Numbered from the stretch's first letter, positions 10,001 to 19,023 are shown. The stretch: DNA of 64,000 bases from Acidobacteriota bacterium (GCA_018268715.1 JAFDVZ010000024.1:96047-160046), one strand, 5' to 3'. Numbers and translations: made by a program. The notes: generated from the letters alone by a model not told the origin.

Positions 10001-10193
10001 CGCGGTCCGCGTGGTGTCGACGCCGAGGAATGTCTTCGGGCCGTTCCACAATCGGACCAAGCCGCGCATGCGCGCCTGGCCCGCCGCGTGGGCCGATTTC
10101 CCAGACAGCCAACCTGCGGGCGAACGCTACGACTTTATCGATTACGGGCTGGTCGCGGCGCCGGTGTTGTCCTTGGCCGTCGGCACGATATAA
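7002..10193 (+). CDS. exported GH106-like glycoside hydrolase, long paralogue
   Basis: The 1063-residue protein has a signal peptide (MLVRRIIWLSMVAAALSG). The catalytic region carries PLWVWNDQLEWPRL, VFVHPRPGLMTEYLG, VNIYDENSYPSGFSGGHV and RRAFCEAYGVSGW. C-terminal carbohydrate-binding-like beta-sandwich domains follow (about 760-1050). It is a distant paralogue of the preceding gene and probably acts on the same rhamnose-type glycan outside the cytoplasm. GGAGG lies 7 nt before ATG 7002, and the 9-nt gap to the upstream stop indicates co-transcription. Its TAA stop lies inside the -10 box of the next promoter. Confidence 0.82.
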   Translation: MLVRRIIWLSMVAAALSGQQPKWVSGDAERELLHHPKALAGARRAPMTTAEMRAVFVDPPAENRSMPLWVWNDQLEWPRLKEQLGQFKAQGMGGVFVHPRPGLMTEYLGADWFRLWKLSIEEGKRLGIEVNIYDENSYPSGFSGGHVPAVAPDTAAQYVTPDFVETARGYASRGTNVATFAVERDSSGRVTSAVRVREGADVAGKTLAIFRLKRASGNPWTGEFPYVDLTNPQTASRFIETTLEPYKREIGSEFGKTVKWSFDDEPLIATAGAYDSAPLALPLSYNTIAEFQKRNGYDLADNLPSLYWDIGDYRKVRFDYWQTMHDLWKENYFRPMFQWCDRNNLRFTGHWMEHSWPEPWISPADASLYAYEHAPGIDMLEGSNIRTQGKDPHMLFTIKQVASVSHQLGRRAFCEAYGVSGWDSTLEHYKRFGDWLMVHGIDFMDQHLAFSTVRGARKRDHPQSFTDVSAWWPYYKIHGDHLGRVSFLLTRGESRNRVVMLEPTTSAFLVSRKAGPHSDLEDMRRDNAELNQYLADHQLDFDLADEYMLEWFGKASNRSLTIGDASYDLVIWPANMTNVRSQTLPVLERYLAGGGRILALSAPAAYVNGRADSRVQALHDRYRSQWVTVADNRELLSGIHKQLAPRVTFDHALPEGVGFAERFLANGDRILFFANTGLKTAKARATVEGGGLEEWDTVAGKVRATAFAADGGKLTFALDLAPAGSAAYRVSKATIAPSAQPSAPAFEPVVASAWKVAADQPNVLALDYCDLTAPGGVNLRDVNTWQANWTLWKMHGFERPAWDNAVQYKTRIFDRNHFDSGSGFEAVFRFEAVDAAALKGLELAIESPELYKVTVNGVAVSFAAGRRWEDPHIRAASVEKAAREGENVIVVTGRPFDVRMELENVFLLGAFKVEPQSRGFRIAAPAGLEFGSWAKQGYPFYGSSVRYESRVETRKGTLRVELGEWQGSLAEVLVDGKRAALIAWQPWRAEVPVAAGAHNIAVRVVSTPRNVFGPFHNRTKPRMRAWPAAWADFPDSQPAGERYDFIDYGLVAAPVLSLAVGTI

Positions 10194-10194
10194 T
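10167..10194 (+). promoter_or_regulatory. sigma-70-type promoter overlapping the glycosidase stop codon
   Basis: TTGTCC (10167-10172), a 16-nt spacer and a perfect TATAAT (10189-10194) sit 21 nt before the transaldolase-family ATG. The predicted start near 10201 gives a leader of about 15 nt with an AGGA ribosome-binding site. This would let the transaldolase and dehydrogenase genes be expressed without the glycosidases. Confidence 0.55.
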
Positions 10195-10215
10195 GGCCGC
10201 GGATTCAGGATTCCT

Positions 10216-11247
10216 ATGTCTGATACGTATCTGCAGTGGGTCATCGGGAACACGAACACCTCCTGGTGGCACGATTCGGCCGAGTCAGCCGAACTGGACC
10301 TCGGTCTGGCGCGCGGTTGTGTCGGCGTCACCACCAATCCGTTTCTTTCCAATGTTGCCGTTGTGAAGGATCGCGGCCTGTGGGCGGAGGAAATCAACGC
10401 GGTGCTGGCCCAGAAGCTTTCCGGCGAAGCCAAAGCCGAGGCTCTGGTGCACGTCGCCGTAACCAAGACGGCGGCGAAGCTGATGCCGCAATTTGAGGCG
10501 AGCGGCGGCGAACGCGGATTAGTCTGCGCGCAGGTCAATCCGCTTCGGGCCGGCGATCGCGATTGCATGGTGGCGATGGCGCGACGCTTCACCCAATGGT
10601 CGCCGAACATCGCCGTGAAACTGCCGGCCACCTCCGCCGGCCTGGATGTTCTGGAGGAGTGCATCGCCGAAGGCGTCACCTGCACGGCCACCGTCAGCTT
10701 CACGGTGCCGCAGGTTGTCCAGGTGGCCGAACGGCACCGCCGCGGCATCGAGCGCGCGAAGAAGAACGGCGTCACGCCGGGCAAGTGTTTCGCGGTGATC
10801 ATGATTGGTCGGCTGGACGACTATCTGCGCGAAGTGGCGCACGATACCCAGGCGCCGGTCAGCGAATCCGACATTCAACAAGCCGGTGTGGCCGCCACCA
10901 AGCGCGCCTACGCCATCTACAAGGAGCGCGGCTACGAAGCCGTGCTGCTGGTGGCGGCGCTGCGCGGCTCTTATCACCTGACTGAAATCGCGGGGGCGGA
11001 TCTCATCATGTCGATCGCGCCGGCGTTTCAGGAAGTTTTCGTCAACAAGGACTTCCCGCGCGAGCAGCGCATTGCGGCCCCCGTCCCCGCCGACGTGCTC
11101 GACCGGCTGCGCACCATGCCCGAGTTCGTCCGCGCCTACGAGCCGGACGGAATGGCGCCCGAGGAGTTCGTCACCTACGGCGCGACGCAACGCACGCTCT
11201 CGCAGTTCTGCGAGGTCGGGTGGAAACTGCTCGAAGCATTCCATTAG
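10216..11247 (+). CDS. transaldolase-family protein
   Basis: The 343-residue cytoplasmic protein has transaldolase hallmarks: VGVTTNPFLSN (37-46) and the Schiff-base Lys in NIAVKLPATS (Lys135). Transaldolase exchanges three-carbon ketol units between sugar phosphates in the pentose-phosphate pathway. This sequence seems divergent, and a different aldolase activity is possible. ATG 10216 is chosen over upstream in-frame codons because it follows an AGGA site and the promoter at 10167-10194. It starts a tight same-strand group with the E2, E3 and E1 genes, 24 nt downstream. Confidence 0.82.
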   Translation: MSDTYLQWVIGNTNTSWWHDSAESAELDLGLARGCVGVTTNPFLSNVAVVKDRGLWAEEINAVLAQKLSGEAKAEALVHVAVTKTAAKLMPQFEASGGERGLVCAQVNPLRAGDRDCMVAMARRFTQWSPNIAVKLPATSAGLDVLEECIAEGVTCTATVSFTVPQVVQVAERHRRGIERAKKNGVTPGKCFAVIMIGRLDDYLREVAHDTQAPVSESDIQQAGVAATKRAYAIYKERGYEAVLLVAALRGSYHLTEIAGADLIMSIAPAFQEVFVNKDFPREQRIAAPVPADVLDRLRTMPEFVRAYEPDGMAPEEFVTYGATQRTLSQFCEVGWKLLEAFH

Positions 11248-11271
11248 GCTGCAAGTAGAGACATAAATACG

Positions 11272-12519
11272 ATGGCTACGCCCGTAGAGATGCCGAAACT
11301 CGGCAATACGGTTGAGGATTGTCTACTCTCGAAGTGGATCAAGCAGAAGGGGGACTCGGTCGCCGCCGGTGAAATCGTGGCGGAGATCGAGACGGACAAA
11401 GCAACCTTTGAAGTGCCCGCGCCGGCGGCGGGTGTGCTGCTCGCAACCTTCTTTGAGGAAGGCTCGCTGGCGCCGGTGTTCACCAACATTTGCGTCATCG
11501 GCGAGCCTGGTGAGGACGTGTCAGCCTTTGCGCCGGGTGGGGCGAAGGCTCCGTCTCCGGCCGCAACCGTCGATCAGCCTGCTGCGGCTCCTGTTGAGAC
11601 CCAAGCGGCGCCGCCTGTCGCGGCCGCAGCCCCAGTCCCGGCGGCGGAGACGTTCGCCAGTCCACGAGCCCGGCGTTTCGCCGAGGAGCATCGCATGGAT
11701 GTCCGAGGCATCCAGGGGTCGGGGCCGGGCGGACGCGTGCTCGAACAGGATGTCCGTGACGCGTTTTATACAAAGCCGCGACCTTCTGTCGTAGTCGTGG
11801 AGACCGCGGCGCAGGCCGAACCCGCGCCCGCCAAGACGACGGCGATGGGCGGCATCCGCGACAAGATCGCGCGCCGCATGCGCGAGGCATTGGCGTCCAC
11901 GGCCCAGTACACGTTGACCGCCTCGGCCGACGCCACGGCCCTGCTGGCCATGCGGGCGAAGATCAAGGCGCGGCGCGGCGAACTGCCGGACATCAACCTG
12001 AACGATCTGGTGCTGTTCTGCACCGTAAAGGCGCTGCTCCGCATGCCGCAACTCAACGCGGAGCTGAAGGACGGCAAGCTGCAGCAGTATGCGCATGTGA
12101 ATCTCGGATTCGCCTGCGACACCGACCGCGGTCTGATGGTGCCGGTGATCCGCAACGCGCACGCGCTGACGCTCGCCGAGTTGTCCGTCGCCGCGAAGGA
12201 TCTGGCGGATCGCGCCGTGAAGGGCCGCATTCTTCCCGACGAACTGTCGGGCGGCACGTTCACGGTGAGCAACCTCGGCAGCCTCGGCATCGAATCGTTC
12301 ACGCCGATCATCAACGCTCCACAGGTGGCGATCCTCGGCGTCGACGCGATCGATCTGCGCATGGTGCGCCGCAACGGGCGCGTGGAGATCGAGGACCGCA
12401 TCGGCCTGTCGCTGACCTGCGACCATCAGGTGATCGATGGGGCGCCGGGCGCCCGCTTCCTGGGCGTCGTGCGGGAGTGCATTGAAGATGTGGCGGCGCT
12501 GAGCGGGCTGAAGGTATAG
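11272..12519 (+). CDS. 2-oxoacid dehydrogenase complex E2 (dihydrolipoamide acyltransferase)
   Basis: The 415-residue protein has one N-terminal lipoyl domain with the lipoylated Lys43 in ETDKATFEV. An Ala/Pro-rich linker follows (about 85-128), then a peripheral subunit-binding domain (SPRARRFAEEH to GPGGRVLEQDV, about 130-165). The C-terminal acyltransferase domain has the active site DHQVIDGAPG (His385, Asp389). It transfers the acyl group from E1 to CoA. The genes for E3 (3-nt gap) and fused E1 follow immediately. Sequence alone does not tell pyruvate from branched-chain or acetoin specificity. Confidence 0.93.
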   Translation: MATPVEMPKLGNTVEDCLLSKWIKQKGDSVAAGEIVAEIETDKATFEVPAPAAGVLLATFFEEGSLAPVFTNICVIGEPGEDVSAFAPGGAKAPSPAATVDQPAAAPVETQAAPPVAAAAPVPAAETFASPRARRFAEEHRMDVRGIQGSGPGGRVLEQDVRDAFYTKPRPSVVVVETAAQAEPAPAKTTAMGGIRDKIARRMREALASTAQYTLTASADATALLAMRAKIKARRGELPDINLNDLVLFCTVKALLRMPQLNAELKDGKLQQYAHVNLGFACDTDRGLMVPVIRNAHALTLAELSVAAKDLADRAVKGRILPDELSGGTFTVSNLGSLGIESFTPIINAPQVAILGVDAIDLRMVRRNGRVEIEDRIGLSLTCDHQVIDGAPGARFLGVVRECIEDVAALSGLKV

Positions 12520-12522
12520 GCG

Positions 12523-13860
12523 ATGTACGATCTCATCGTTATCGGGGCCGGGCCGGGAGGCTATGAGGCGGCGGCGCACGCCGCTCACCTGGGCAAGAAG
12601 GTCGCGCTCATCGAGAAGGGAAAGGTCGGCGGCACGTGCCTCAACGTCGGCTGCATCCCGACTAAGGCGTTTCTGAAGTCCGCCAAGCTGTTCGCCGAAG
12701 CCAGGCGCGGCGCGTCGTTCGGCGTGCGTGTCAACGGGCTGAGCCTCGACATGCCGGCGGTCGTCGCGCGCAAGGACAAGATCGTCGGGACCCTGACGCG
12801 CGGCGTCGCTTCCATGCTGAAGCGCGCGGGCGTCGAGACCATCGCCGGACACGCGCGCATCGTCGCCAGGGGCAAGGTGGTCGTCGACGGGCAGACGTTT
12901 GAGGCGGAGAACATCCTGATCGCCACCGGCTCCCGGCCCGCGGTTCCGCGCATCCCGGGGCTCGAGACGGCGCTCGATTCCACCGGCATCCTGGACCGCG
13001 CCAGCGTGCCCGAAAGCATCGTCATCATAGGCGGCGGCTTCATCGGGCTTGAGTTCGCCGGGTTCTACGCGGCGGTCGGCTCGAAGGTCACCGTGCTGGA
13101 GGCTTTACCCAACGCCGCCGCGGGCTGCGATCGTGACATCGCCAAGCGCCTGACCGACAGCCTGGTGAAGGAAGGCGTCGCGCTGAAGACTTCATGCCGC
13201 GTGCTGGCGGTTGAAGGCTCCGCGGTCCGCTATCGCGACGCGGCGGGCGAGACCCACACCATCGAGGCCGAGTGCGTGCTGAACTCCACCGGCCGTGTCC
13301 CCGTGGTGAATGACTTGGGCCTTGAAACCATCGCGCTCGACTTCGACGCGCGCGGCGTCCGCACGTCCGACGAAGGCCGCACAAGCGTGCCCGGCGTGTG
13401 GGCTTGCGGCGATGTAACCGGCCGCCGGTTGCTCGCGCACGCGGCGACTCGTGAAGGCTTCGTCGCCGTCAACAACATGTTTGGCGTGAAGGATCGCATT
13501 CACTACCACACGATCCCCGCCGTGATCTACACACACCCCGAAGTCGCCAGCGTCGGCTACACCGAAGAGGAGCTGAAGGCGCAAGGCGTCGCCTACAAGC
13601 GCGCGCTGCTGCCAATGAGCGTCGCCGGCCGGTTCCTGGTGGAGAACGAAGGCGCTTCGGGCGTTATCAAGGCGCTCGCGGATACGCGGCACGGCGAGAT
13701 TCTCGGCGTGCATGCGGCGGGCGACGGCGCTAGCGAGTTTATCGTGCTGGCGGCCGCCATGATGGAGACTGGCATGCGCGCACGCGACATACACCCCGTT
13801 GTGTTCCCGCACCCGACGGTCTCCGAAGCGTTGAAGAGCGCCCTTCTGGAAGTCATTTGA
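12523..13860 (+). CDS. lpdA: dihydrolipoyl dehydrogenase (E3)
   Basis: The 445-residue flavoprotein has an FAD-binding [10 protein letters not shown] (8-17), the redox disulfide in [13 protein letters not shown] (Cys39, Cys44), an NAD-binding [11 protein letters not shown] and the C-terminal FPHPTVSEA catalytic pair (His430, Glu435). It reoxidises the dihydrolipoyl groups of E2 and reduces NAD+. It sits between E2 (3-nt gap) and E1 (13-nt gap), so it serves that complex, though such E3s are often shared. Confidence 0.95.
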   Translation: MYDLIVIGAGPGGYEAAAHAAHLGKKVALIEKGKVGGTCLNVGCIPTKAFLKSAKLFAEARRGASFGVRVNGLSLDMPAVVARKDKIVGTLTRGVASMLKRAGVETIAGHARIVARGKVVVDGQTFEAENILIATGSRPAVPRIPGLETALDSTGILDRASVPESIVIIGGGFIGLEFAGFYAAVGSKVTVLEALPNAAAGCDRDIAKRLTDSLVKEGVALKTSCRVLAVEGSAVRYRDAAGETHTIEAECVLNSTGRVPVVNDLGLETIALDFDARGVRTSDEGRTSVPGVWACGDVTGRRLLAHAATREGFVAVNNMFGVKDRIHYHTIPAVIYTHPEVASVGYTEEELKAQGVAYKRALLPMSVAGRFLVENEGASGVIKALADTRHGEILGVHAAGDGASEFIVLAAAMMETGMRARDIHPVVFPHPTVSEALKSALLEVI

Positions 13861-13873
13861 GGAAACGATAGAA

Positions 13874-16333
13874 ATGCCGAAAGCACTGTTGATCGATCCC
13901 GCGCAGGTCCTGGCTCCGGGCAGCATCCATTTCGAGGACATCCCGGTGAACCGCTACAACCGGACCATCGAGGAGGAGAAAGCTCATCACACGCAGGCGG
14001 ACTTCCTCGAGATCTGGCGCGACATGTGCGCCATACGCGAGTTCGAGACGATTCTCAGCCAGGTGAAGCTGACCGGCGCCTACAAGGGCGTCGCGTACAA
14101 CCACCTGGGCCCCGCGCATCTTTCGATCGGGCAGGAAGCGGCCGCGGTCGGCATGGCCTTCGACCTCACGCCCGACGACCACATCTTCGGCTCGCACCGC
14201 AGCCACGGCGAGATCCTGGCCAAAGGCCTTTCAGCCATCCGCGCGCTCGACGAAGCGAAGCTGACGGCGATCATGGAGTCCTATCTTGGCGGCGCGATCC
14301 TGCGGCCGGTCGAGAAAGGTCACTCGGGGTCGGTGAAGGACCTGGCCCTGAAGTTCCTGGTCTACGGCGCCTACGCGGAGATCTTCGCGCGCGACACGGG
14401 CTTCAACCGCGGGCTCGGCGGATCGATGCACGCGTTCTTCACGCCGTTCGGCATTTACCCCAACAACGCGATCGTTGGCGGGTCGGGCTCCATCGCGCCG
14501 GGCGCGGCGCTGTTCAAGCGCGTCAACCGCAAGCGCGGCATCGTAGTGTGCAACATCGGCGACGCTTCGTTCGCCTGCGGTCCGGTGTGGGAAGGCATCA
14601 CATTCTCCGCCATGGACCAGTACCGCACGCTGTGGGATCCGACCCTCGGCGGCGGCCTGCCCATCCTGTTCCACTGCATGAACAACTTCTATGGAATGGG
14701 CGGACAGCCGATGGGCGAGACCATGGGCATGAAGTTCACGGCGCGCATCGGCGCGGGCGTGAATCCGGACCAGATGCACGCCGAGCGCGTGAACGGCTAT
14801 GATCCGCTGGCCGTTATTGAAGCCGTGCGGCGCAAGAAGCAACTGCTGCTGGAAGGCCGCGGGCCCGCGCTGCTCGATACGGTGACCTACCGATTCAGCG
14901 GCCACTCTCCGTCCGATGCGTCAAGCTACCGGTCGAAGGAAGAGGTGGAGCGCTGGCAGCACGTCGATTCGATCGACGGCTACGAGAAGCGGCTGGTGGA
15001 TGCCGGCGTGTACTCACAGGCCGAACTGGAGTCGGCGCGCGCGGCGGTGTGCGAGGCGGTGTTCTCCATGTTCAAGGTCGCGGTGGATCTGGAAGCTTCG
15101 CCGCGCATCGGACACGATTCGGAACTCGTCGGCGAGGTGATGTTCTCGAATCGTAAGCTCGAGAAGTTCGACGACCGGCCGCCGGAACTGTTGCAGAAGC
15201 CCGAGGAAAATCCACGGGTCCAGCAGATCAAAGGCAAGATTCGCACTCCAACCGACGGCGGCAAACCTGTGCCGAAGATGAAGGCGTACAACGTACGCGA
15301 TGGAATCTTCGAGGCTCTGCTGCATCGCTTCACCATCGACCCGACGCTGGTGGCCTTCGGCGAGGAGAACCGCGATTGGGGCGGCGCCTTCGCTGTCTAC
15401 CGTGGGTTGACCGAACTGCTGCCCTACCATCGCCTGTTCAACTCGCCGATTTCGGAAGCGGGGATTGTCGGCGCCGCGGTGGGCTATGCACTGGCGGGCG
15501 GCCGCGCGGTGGCGGAGCTGATGTACGCGGACTTCATCGGCCGCGCCGGCGATGAGATCTTCAATCAGCTTTCGAAGTGGCAGGGCATGTCGGCGGGCCT
15601 GCTGAACATGCCGGTGGTGCTGCGGATTTCCGTGGGCGCCAAGTACGGCGCGCAACACTCGCAGGATTGGACCGCATTCATGGCCCACATTCCGGGCCTC
15701 AAGGTGGTCTACCCGGTGACGCCCTACGACGCCAAGGGCATGATGAACGCGGCGCTTGCGGGCACGGACCCGGTTGTGTTCTTCGAAAGCCAGAAGGTCT
15801 ACGACTATGGCGAGATGTTCCTCGGATCCGGCGTGCCGGAGGGCTACTACGAGATCGACCTGTCGCAGCCTTCGGTGAAGCGTGCTGGCGGCGATCTAAC
15901 CATGATCACCTTCGGTCCGGCGTTGTACAAGGCGATTGAAGTGGCCGATATTCTGGCGGCGAAGTACGGACTGCACGCCGAAGTGATCGATCTGCGGTCG
16001 GTGAATCCGCTCGACTACAAGCCGCTGGTCGAATCGGTGAAGAAGACGGGCAAGGTGCTGTTGGCGTGCGAGGCTGTGGAGCGTGGATCGGTCATGCACG
16101 GCGTGGCGGCGAACCTGACGCAGCTTTGCTTCGACTATCTGGACGCGCCTCCGGTGGTGGTGGGATCGCGCAACTGGATCACGCCGGCGGCGGAACTCGA
16201 GTCGCTGTTCTTCCCGCAGACCAACTGGTTCCTGGACGCGATCCACGAACGCATCGTGCCCCTAAAGGGCTACCGGCCGGAGACGAATCAGAGTCTCGGC
16301 GAACTGGCGCGGCGGGCCCGCTTGGGCGTCTGA
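13874..16333 (+). CDS. fused alpha-beta E1 of a 2-oxoacid dehydrogenase complex
   Basis: This 819-residue protein joins two normally separate subunits. The alpha half (about 40-420) has the thiamine-diphosphate signature as GDAS (229-232) with NN at 270-271; the usual GDG is altered and the spacing is longer. The beta half (about 470-805) contains [14 protein letters not shown] and [19 protein letters not shown]1 decarboxylates a 2-oxoacid and loads the acyl group on lipoyl-E2. A GAGGAAA ribosome-binding site overlaps the E3 stop. Fused E1s occur in Bacteroidetes and Acidobacteria; some databases label relatives as a tungsten formylmethanofuran dehydrogenase, which the motifs do not support. 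Confidence 0.9.
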   Translation: MPKALLIDPAQVLAPGSIHFEDIPVNRYNRTIEEEKAHHTQADFLEIWRDMCAIREFETILSQVKLTGAYKGVAYNHLGPAHLSIGQEAAAVGMAFDLTPDDHIFGSHRSHGEILAKGLSAIRALDEAKLTAIMESYLGGAILRPVEKGHSGSVKDLALKFLVYGAYAEIFARDTGFNRGLGGSMHAFFTPFGIYPNNAIVGGSGSIAPGAALFKRVNRKRGIVVCNIGDASFACGPVWEGITFSAMDQYRTLWDPTLGGGLPILFHCMNNFYGMGGQPMGETMGMKFTARIGAGVNPDQMHAERVNGYDPLAVIEAVRRKKQLLLEGRGPALLDTVTYRFSGHSPSDASSYRSKEEVERWQHVDSIDGYEKRLVDAGVYSQAELESARAAVCEAVFSMFKVAVDLEASPRIGHDSELVGEVMFSNRKLEKFDDRPPELLQKPEENPRVQQIKGKIRTPTDGGKPVPKMKAYNVRDGIFEALLHRFTIDPTLVAFGEENRDWGGAFAVYRGLTELLPYHRLFNSPISEAGIVGAAVGYALAGGRAVAELMYADFIGRAGDEIFNQLSKWQGMSAGLLNMPVVLRISVGAKYGAQHSQDWTAFMAHIPGLKVVYPVTPYDAKGMMNAALAGTDPVVFFESQKVYDYGEMFLGSGVPEGYYEIDLSQPSVKRAGGDLTMITFGPALYKAIEVADILAAKYGLHAEVIDLRSVNPLDYKPLVESVKKTGKVLLACEAVERGSVMHGVAANLTQLCFDYLDAPPVVVGSRNWITPAAELESLFFPQTNWFLDAIHERIVPLKGYRPETNQSLGELARRARLGV

Positions 16334-16758
16334 CCGGCCCGACGGATAATGATCCGCGGCGCCTGCGCGGGCGTTGCGGGCCGTTCGGCATCGGCCATGG
16401 CGGCGAGGATCAACTCATGCACGCCTGGCCGGTCCAGGTCCCGTGCCTCGGCGATACGGACGTGGCGAATCAGCTTGCCCTCACCCTGTAGCAGACCGTT
16501 GGGATCGGGCAAGTGAGCGCCGAAGTTGAACCCGAGGTTCACCCACTTGGCATGTGTCGTGGTGAAGGCGAACGCCTCGCTGGGACGCTCCGTAAAGCCG
16601 AAGTGATTCGCGATGGTGTAGACCTCGTAGACGAACTCGTTAGCCTCCGGCGCGAGAGTAAGGACCATCCGCCGTGTGGCCAGCGCAAGGTCCCGAATCG
16701 TGCCGCCGTACGGCGCCAGGAGCTCCAGGTATTCAGGATCGGGTGGACGCGTCCGCAT
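16288..16758 (-). CDS. DUF1801-family protein
   Basis: The 156-residue protein resembles DUF1801 (YdhG-like) proteins: [20 protein letters not shown] near the N-terminus, [17 protein letters not shown] in the middle and a basic C-terminal tail. Function is unknown. ATG 16758 begins the conserved part; upstream codons in the same frame add no family sequence. TACAAT lies 6 nt before the start and there is no Shine-Dalgarno, so a leaderless transcript is plausible. Its last 46 bases overlap the end of the convergent E1 gene, both in coding frames. Confidence 0.75.
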   Translation of the reverse strand: MRTRPPDPEYLELLAPYGGTIRDLALATRRMVLTLAPEANEFVYEVYTIANHFGFTERPSEAFAFTTTHAKWVNLGFNFGAHLPDPNGLLQGEGKLIRHVRIAEARDLDRPGVHELILAAMADAERPATPAQAPRIIIRRAGQTPKRARRASSPRL

Positions 16759-16804
16759 CGGATCATTGTAAATCCGCCGGCTGGGTTCGTTTCGTATTTC
16801 CAGC

Positions 16805-17218
16805 ATGAGCAACCTGGAAATCGTGCAGGAGATGTATGCGGCGTTCGGACGGGGCGACATTCCCGCGATACTAAGCCGCTTCTCCGCCGACATCGAGATC
16901 GATGTCTTCGCCAATCACACCGGTCAGAACGGCGAGATCCCGTGGTTCAAGCCGCGGCGCGGAATGGCGGACGCCATCGACTTCTTCAACGTCGTCGGTC
17001 AACTGAAGGTGTCCGAGTTCAACGTGCTGTCGCTGATGAACGGCGGCGATCAGGTGGCCGCCGAGTTCACCTTCGAAGCGGATGTCCCCGGCGGCGGGCA
17101 CTATCGCGATGAGGAGGTGCACCTGTGGAAGTTCAACGAGCAGGGCAAAGTGATCCGCCTGCGCCAGTACCTCGACTCAGCCAAGCATGTGGAGGCCGCG
17201 CGGAACTGGCCGAAATGA
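16805..17218 (+). CDS. SnoaL/NTF2-like protein
   Basis: The 137-residue protein has the cone-shaped alpha+beta pattern of NTF2/SnoaL-like proteins: EIVQEMYAAFGRGDIPAIL at the start, then beta-strands ending in VHLWKFNEQGKVIRLRQYLD. Members act as isomerases, cyclases or small-molecule binders, and the activity here cannot be assigned. It is divergent from the DUF1801 gene (46-nt gap) and is followed by a strong terminator hairpin. Confidence 0.82.
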   Translation: MSNLEIVQEMYAAFGRGDIPAILSRFSADIEIDVFANHTGQNGEIPWFKPRRGMADAIDFFNVVGQLKVSEFNVLSLMNGGDQVAAEFTFEADVPGGGHYRDEEVHLWKFNEQGKVIRLRQYLDSAKHVEAARNWPK

Positions 17219-17235
17219 CTAAACCCGGTCCTGTG

Positions 17236-17271
17236 TTACAGACGGCGGGAGGCCGATCCCGCCGTCCGTAA
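17236..17271. terminator. bidirectional terminator hairpin
   Basis: TTACaGACGGCGGGA (17236-17250), loop GGCCGA, and TCCCGCCGTCcGTAA (17257-17271) form a stem of about 14 bp with one mismatch. It lies between the convergent NTF2-like gene and the hydroxyacid dehydrogenase. There is no long T-run on either side, so it would depend on stem strength. Confidence 0.7.
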
Positions 17272-17287
17272 CGCCGCGGGCCGAAGC

Positions 17288-18181
17288 TTACGCCGGCTTC
17301 TTCACTTCAATACCAGCCAGATCCTCAACGAAATTCACGATGGCCGAGTGATCGCAATCGCCCTTGCCGTCGTTCATCAACGCCATCAGGATCTGCTGCA
17401 CCAAGCTCGTCAGCGGCAGGGGCGCCTTCAACGATTCGCCCGCCAGCAGCGCGTTCCGCAGGTCCTTCTGGTGCAGCTTGATCCGGAAGCCCGGCTTGAA
17501 ATTCCGGCCGATCACCATCGGAGCCTTCGCGTTCAACACCGTCGAGCCCGCCAAACCGCCCTTCACCGCGTTGAACACCACCTCGGGATCCAAGCCCGCC
17601 TTGGTCGCAAGCACCAGCGCTTCGCCCATGGCCGCGATGTTGCAGGCCACCATGATCTGGTTTGCGAGTTTCGTCACGTTGCCCGCGCCCACCGCGCCCG
17701 TCAGCGTCACGCTCGAGCCCATCGCCTTCAACACCGGCTCCACCGTATCGAAGACTTCCTTCTTGCCGCCCACCATGATCGCCAGCGTGCCGTCGACCGC
17801 CTTCGGCTCGCCGCCGCTAACCGGCGCATCCAGAAACTCGACGCCCTTCTCCGCGCAAGCCGCCGCCACCTTCTGCGACACCATCGGGCTGATCGAGCTC
17901 ATATCCACCACGATCGCGCCCTTGCGAGCGCCTTCCAGTAAGCCGCCCGGTCCAAGCACCGCTTCTTCCACCTGCGGCCCGTCCGGCAGCATGGTGACAA
18001 TGATGTCCGTCACGGCCGCCACCGCACTCGACGATTCGCCGCGATTCGCTCCGGCCGCCGCCACCTCGTCCACCGAAGCGGTGACGACGTCGTAGACGGT
18101 CAGTGTATGACCCGCCTTCATGAGGTTCCGGGCCATGGGTTTGCCCATGATGCCCAGGCCGATGAATCCGATATTAGCCAT
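17288..18181 (-). CDS. beta-hydroxyacid dehydrogenase (tartronate semialdehyde reductase-like)
   Basis: The 297-residue protein has the N-terminal NAD(P)-binding GLGIMGKPMARNL (8-20), the substrate-binding DAPVSGGEPKA (119-128) and catalytic Lys171 in GAGNVTKLANQIM. This is the layout of 2-hydroxy-3-oxopropionate reductase (GarR/GlxR) and 3-hydroxyisobutyrate dehydrogenase. These reduce or oxidise small beta-hydroxyacids in glycerate or valine pathways; the exact substrate is not fixed. The SDR gene ends 40 nt upstream on the same strand, so co-transcription is possible, but a perfect TATAAT lies in the gap. Confidence 0.9.
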   Translation of the reverse strand: MANIGFIGLGIMGKPMARNLMKAGHTLTVYDVVTASVDEVAAAGANRGESSSAVAAVTDIIVTMLPDGPQVEEAVLGPGGLLEGARKGAIVVDMSSISPMVSQKVAAACAEKGVEFLDAPVSGGEPKAVDGTLAIMVGGKKEVFDTVEPVLKAMGSSVTLTGAVGAGNVTKLANQIMVACNIAAMGEALVLATKAGLDPEVVFNAVKGGLAGSTVLNAKAPMVIGRNFKPGFRIKLHQKDLRNALLAGESLKAPLPLTSLVQQILMALMNDGKGDCDHSAIVNFVEDLAGIEVKKPA

Positions 18182-18203
18182 GTGGTTGATTAACTCCGTC
18201 GTG

Positions 18204-18209
18204 ATTATA
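18204..18209 (-). promoter_or_regulatory. candidate -10 box for the hydroxyacid dehydrogenase
   Basis: A perfect TATAAT on the minus strand lies 22 nt before the ATG at 18181, with GGAG between them as a possible ribosome-binding site. The best -35 is TTGGCC at a long 19-nt spacing, so the promoter is tentative. Confidence 0.35.
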
Positions 18210-18220
18210 TCGAGCCCGGA

Positions 18221-18973
18221 TCAGGCTGGGCCAAGCACCGTCAAGCCCGAATCGATACGCAGATTTTCCCCCGTGATGGCCGTTGCGCCGCACGCCAGAA
18301 ACAGCACCGCGCCAGCGACTTCCTCCACCGTCGCGATGCGCTTCAACGGCGACCGTCTCGCCGCCGCCGGGAAGATCTCCTCCGGCCAGCCCGCAAAGCG
18401 CGTATGCACCGCGCCGGGCGACAGCGCATTCACCCGCACCTCCGGCGCCAGCACCCGCGCGAACGACTTCGTCATGCTGATCAGACCCGCCTTCGACGCC
18501 GCGTAGACGATGGTGCTGCCCGCGCCCGTGTCCGCCGCCACCGACGCGATGTTCACGATCGCCCCTTGCTGCTGCTTCAAGTGCGGAGCCGCCGCGCGCA
18601 TGCAGTAGAACGCGCCGCGAAGATTCACGTTCAGCGTGCGATCCCAGATCTCATCGGTCAACTCGTCGAGCTTCGCATGTGGCGTCACCTTGCTCCAACC
18701 CGCGTTGTTCACCAGAACATCGAGCCGGCCCCAGCGCTCCACCGCGCCCTCAATCAACGCCCGAGCCTCGGCGTCCACGGCGACGTTCGCCCGCACGGCT
18801 ACGGCCTCGCCGCCGTTTGCGCGGATCCCCGCCGCCACCTCCTCGGCCGCCTCGCGCGATGCGCTGTAATTCACCACCACGCGCGCGCCCTCGGCCGCGA
18901 AGAGCTCGCAGATGGCGCGTCCCATGCCCGTTCCACCGCCCGTGACGACGGCTGTCCTCGCTTGTAGTTTCAC
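18221..18973 (-). CDS. short-chain dehydrogenase/reductase (FabG-like)
   Basis: The 250-residue SDR has the cofactor motif TGGGTGMG (11-18), NNAG (89-92) and the catalytic Ser144, Tyr157, Lys161 (YAASK). Classical SDRs of this kind are NAD(P)-dependent oxidoreductases on ketoacyl, sugar or alcohol substrates; the substrate is unknown. It starts at GTG 18973 with TACACT 6 nt upstream and no Shine-Dalgarno. It diverges from the CocE gene with a 50-nt gap. Confidence 0.88.
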   Translation of the reverse strand: MKLQARTAVVTGGGTGMGRAICELFAAEGARVVVNYSASREAAEEVAAGIRANGGEAVAVRANVAVDAEARALIEGAVERWGRLDVLVNNAGWSKVTPHAKLDELTDEIWDRTLNVNLRGAFYCMRAAAPHLKQQQGAIVNIASVAADTGAGSTIVYAASKAGLISMTKSFARVLAPEVRVNALSPGAVHTRFAGWPEEIFPAAARRSPLKRIATVEEVAGAVLFLACGATAITGENLRIDSGLTVLGPA

Positions 18974-19023
18974 AGCGCCAGTGTATCGGACTCACTCGAA
19001 CCAGGTGTGCTACCGTCGAGCCA

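Noticed and set aside
11521..12852. Minus-strand 443-codon frame opposite E2/E3
   Set aside because: Arg/His/Asp-rich translation typical of antisense GC-rich coding DNA; E2 and E3 motifs are complete on the plus strand.
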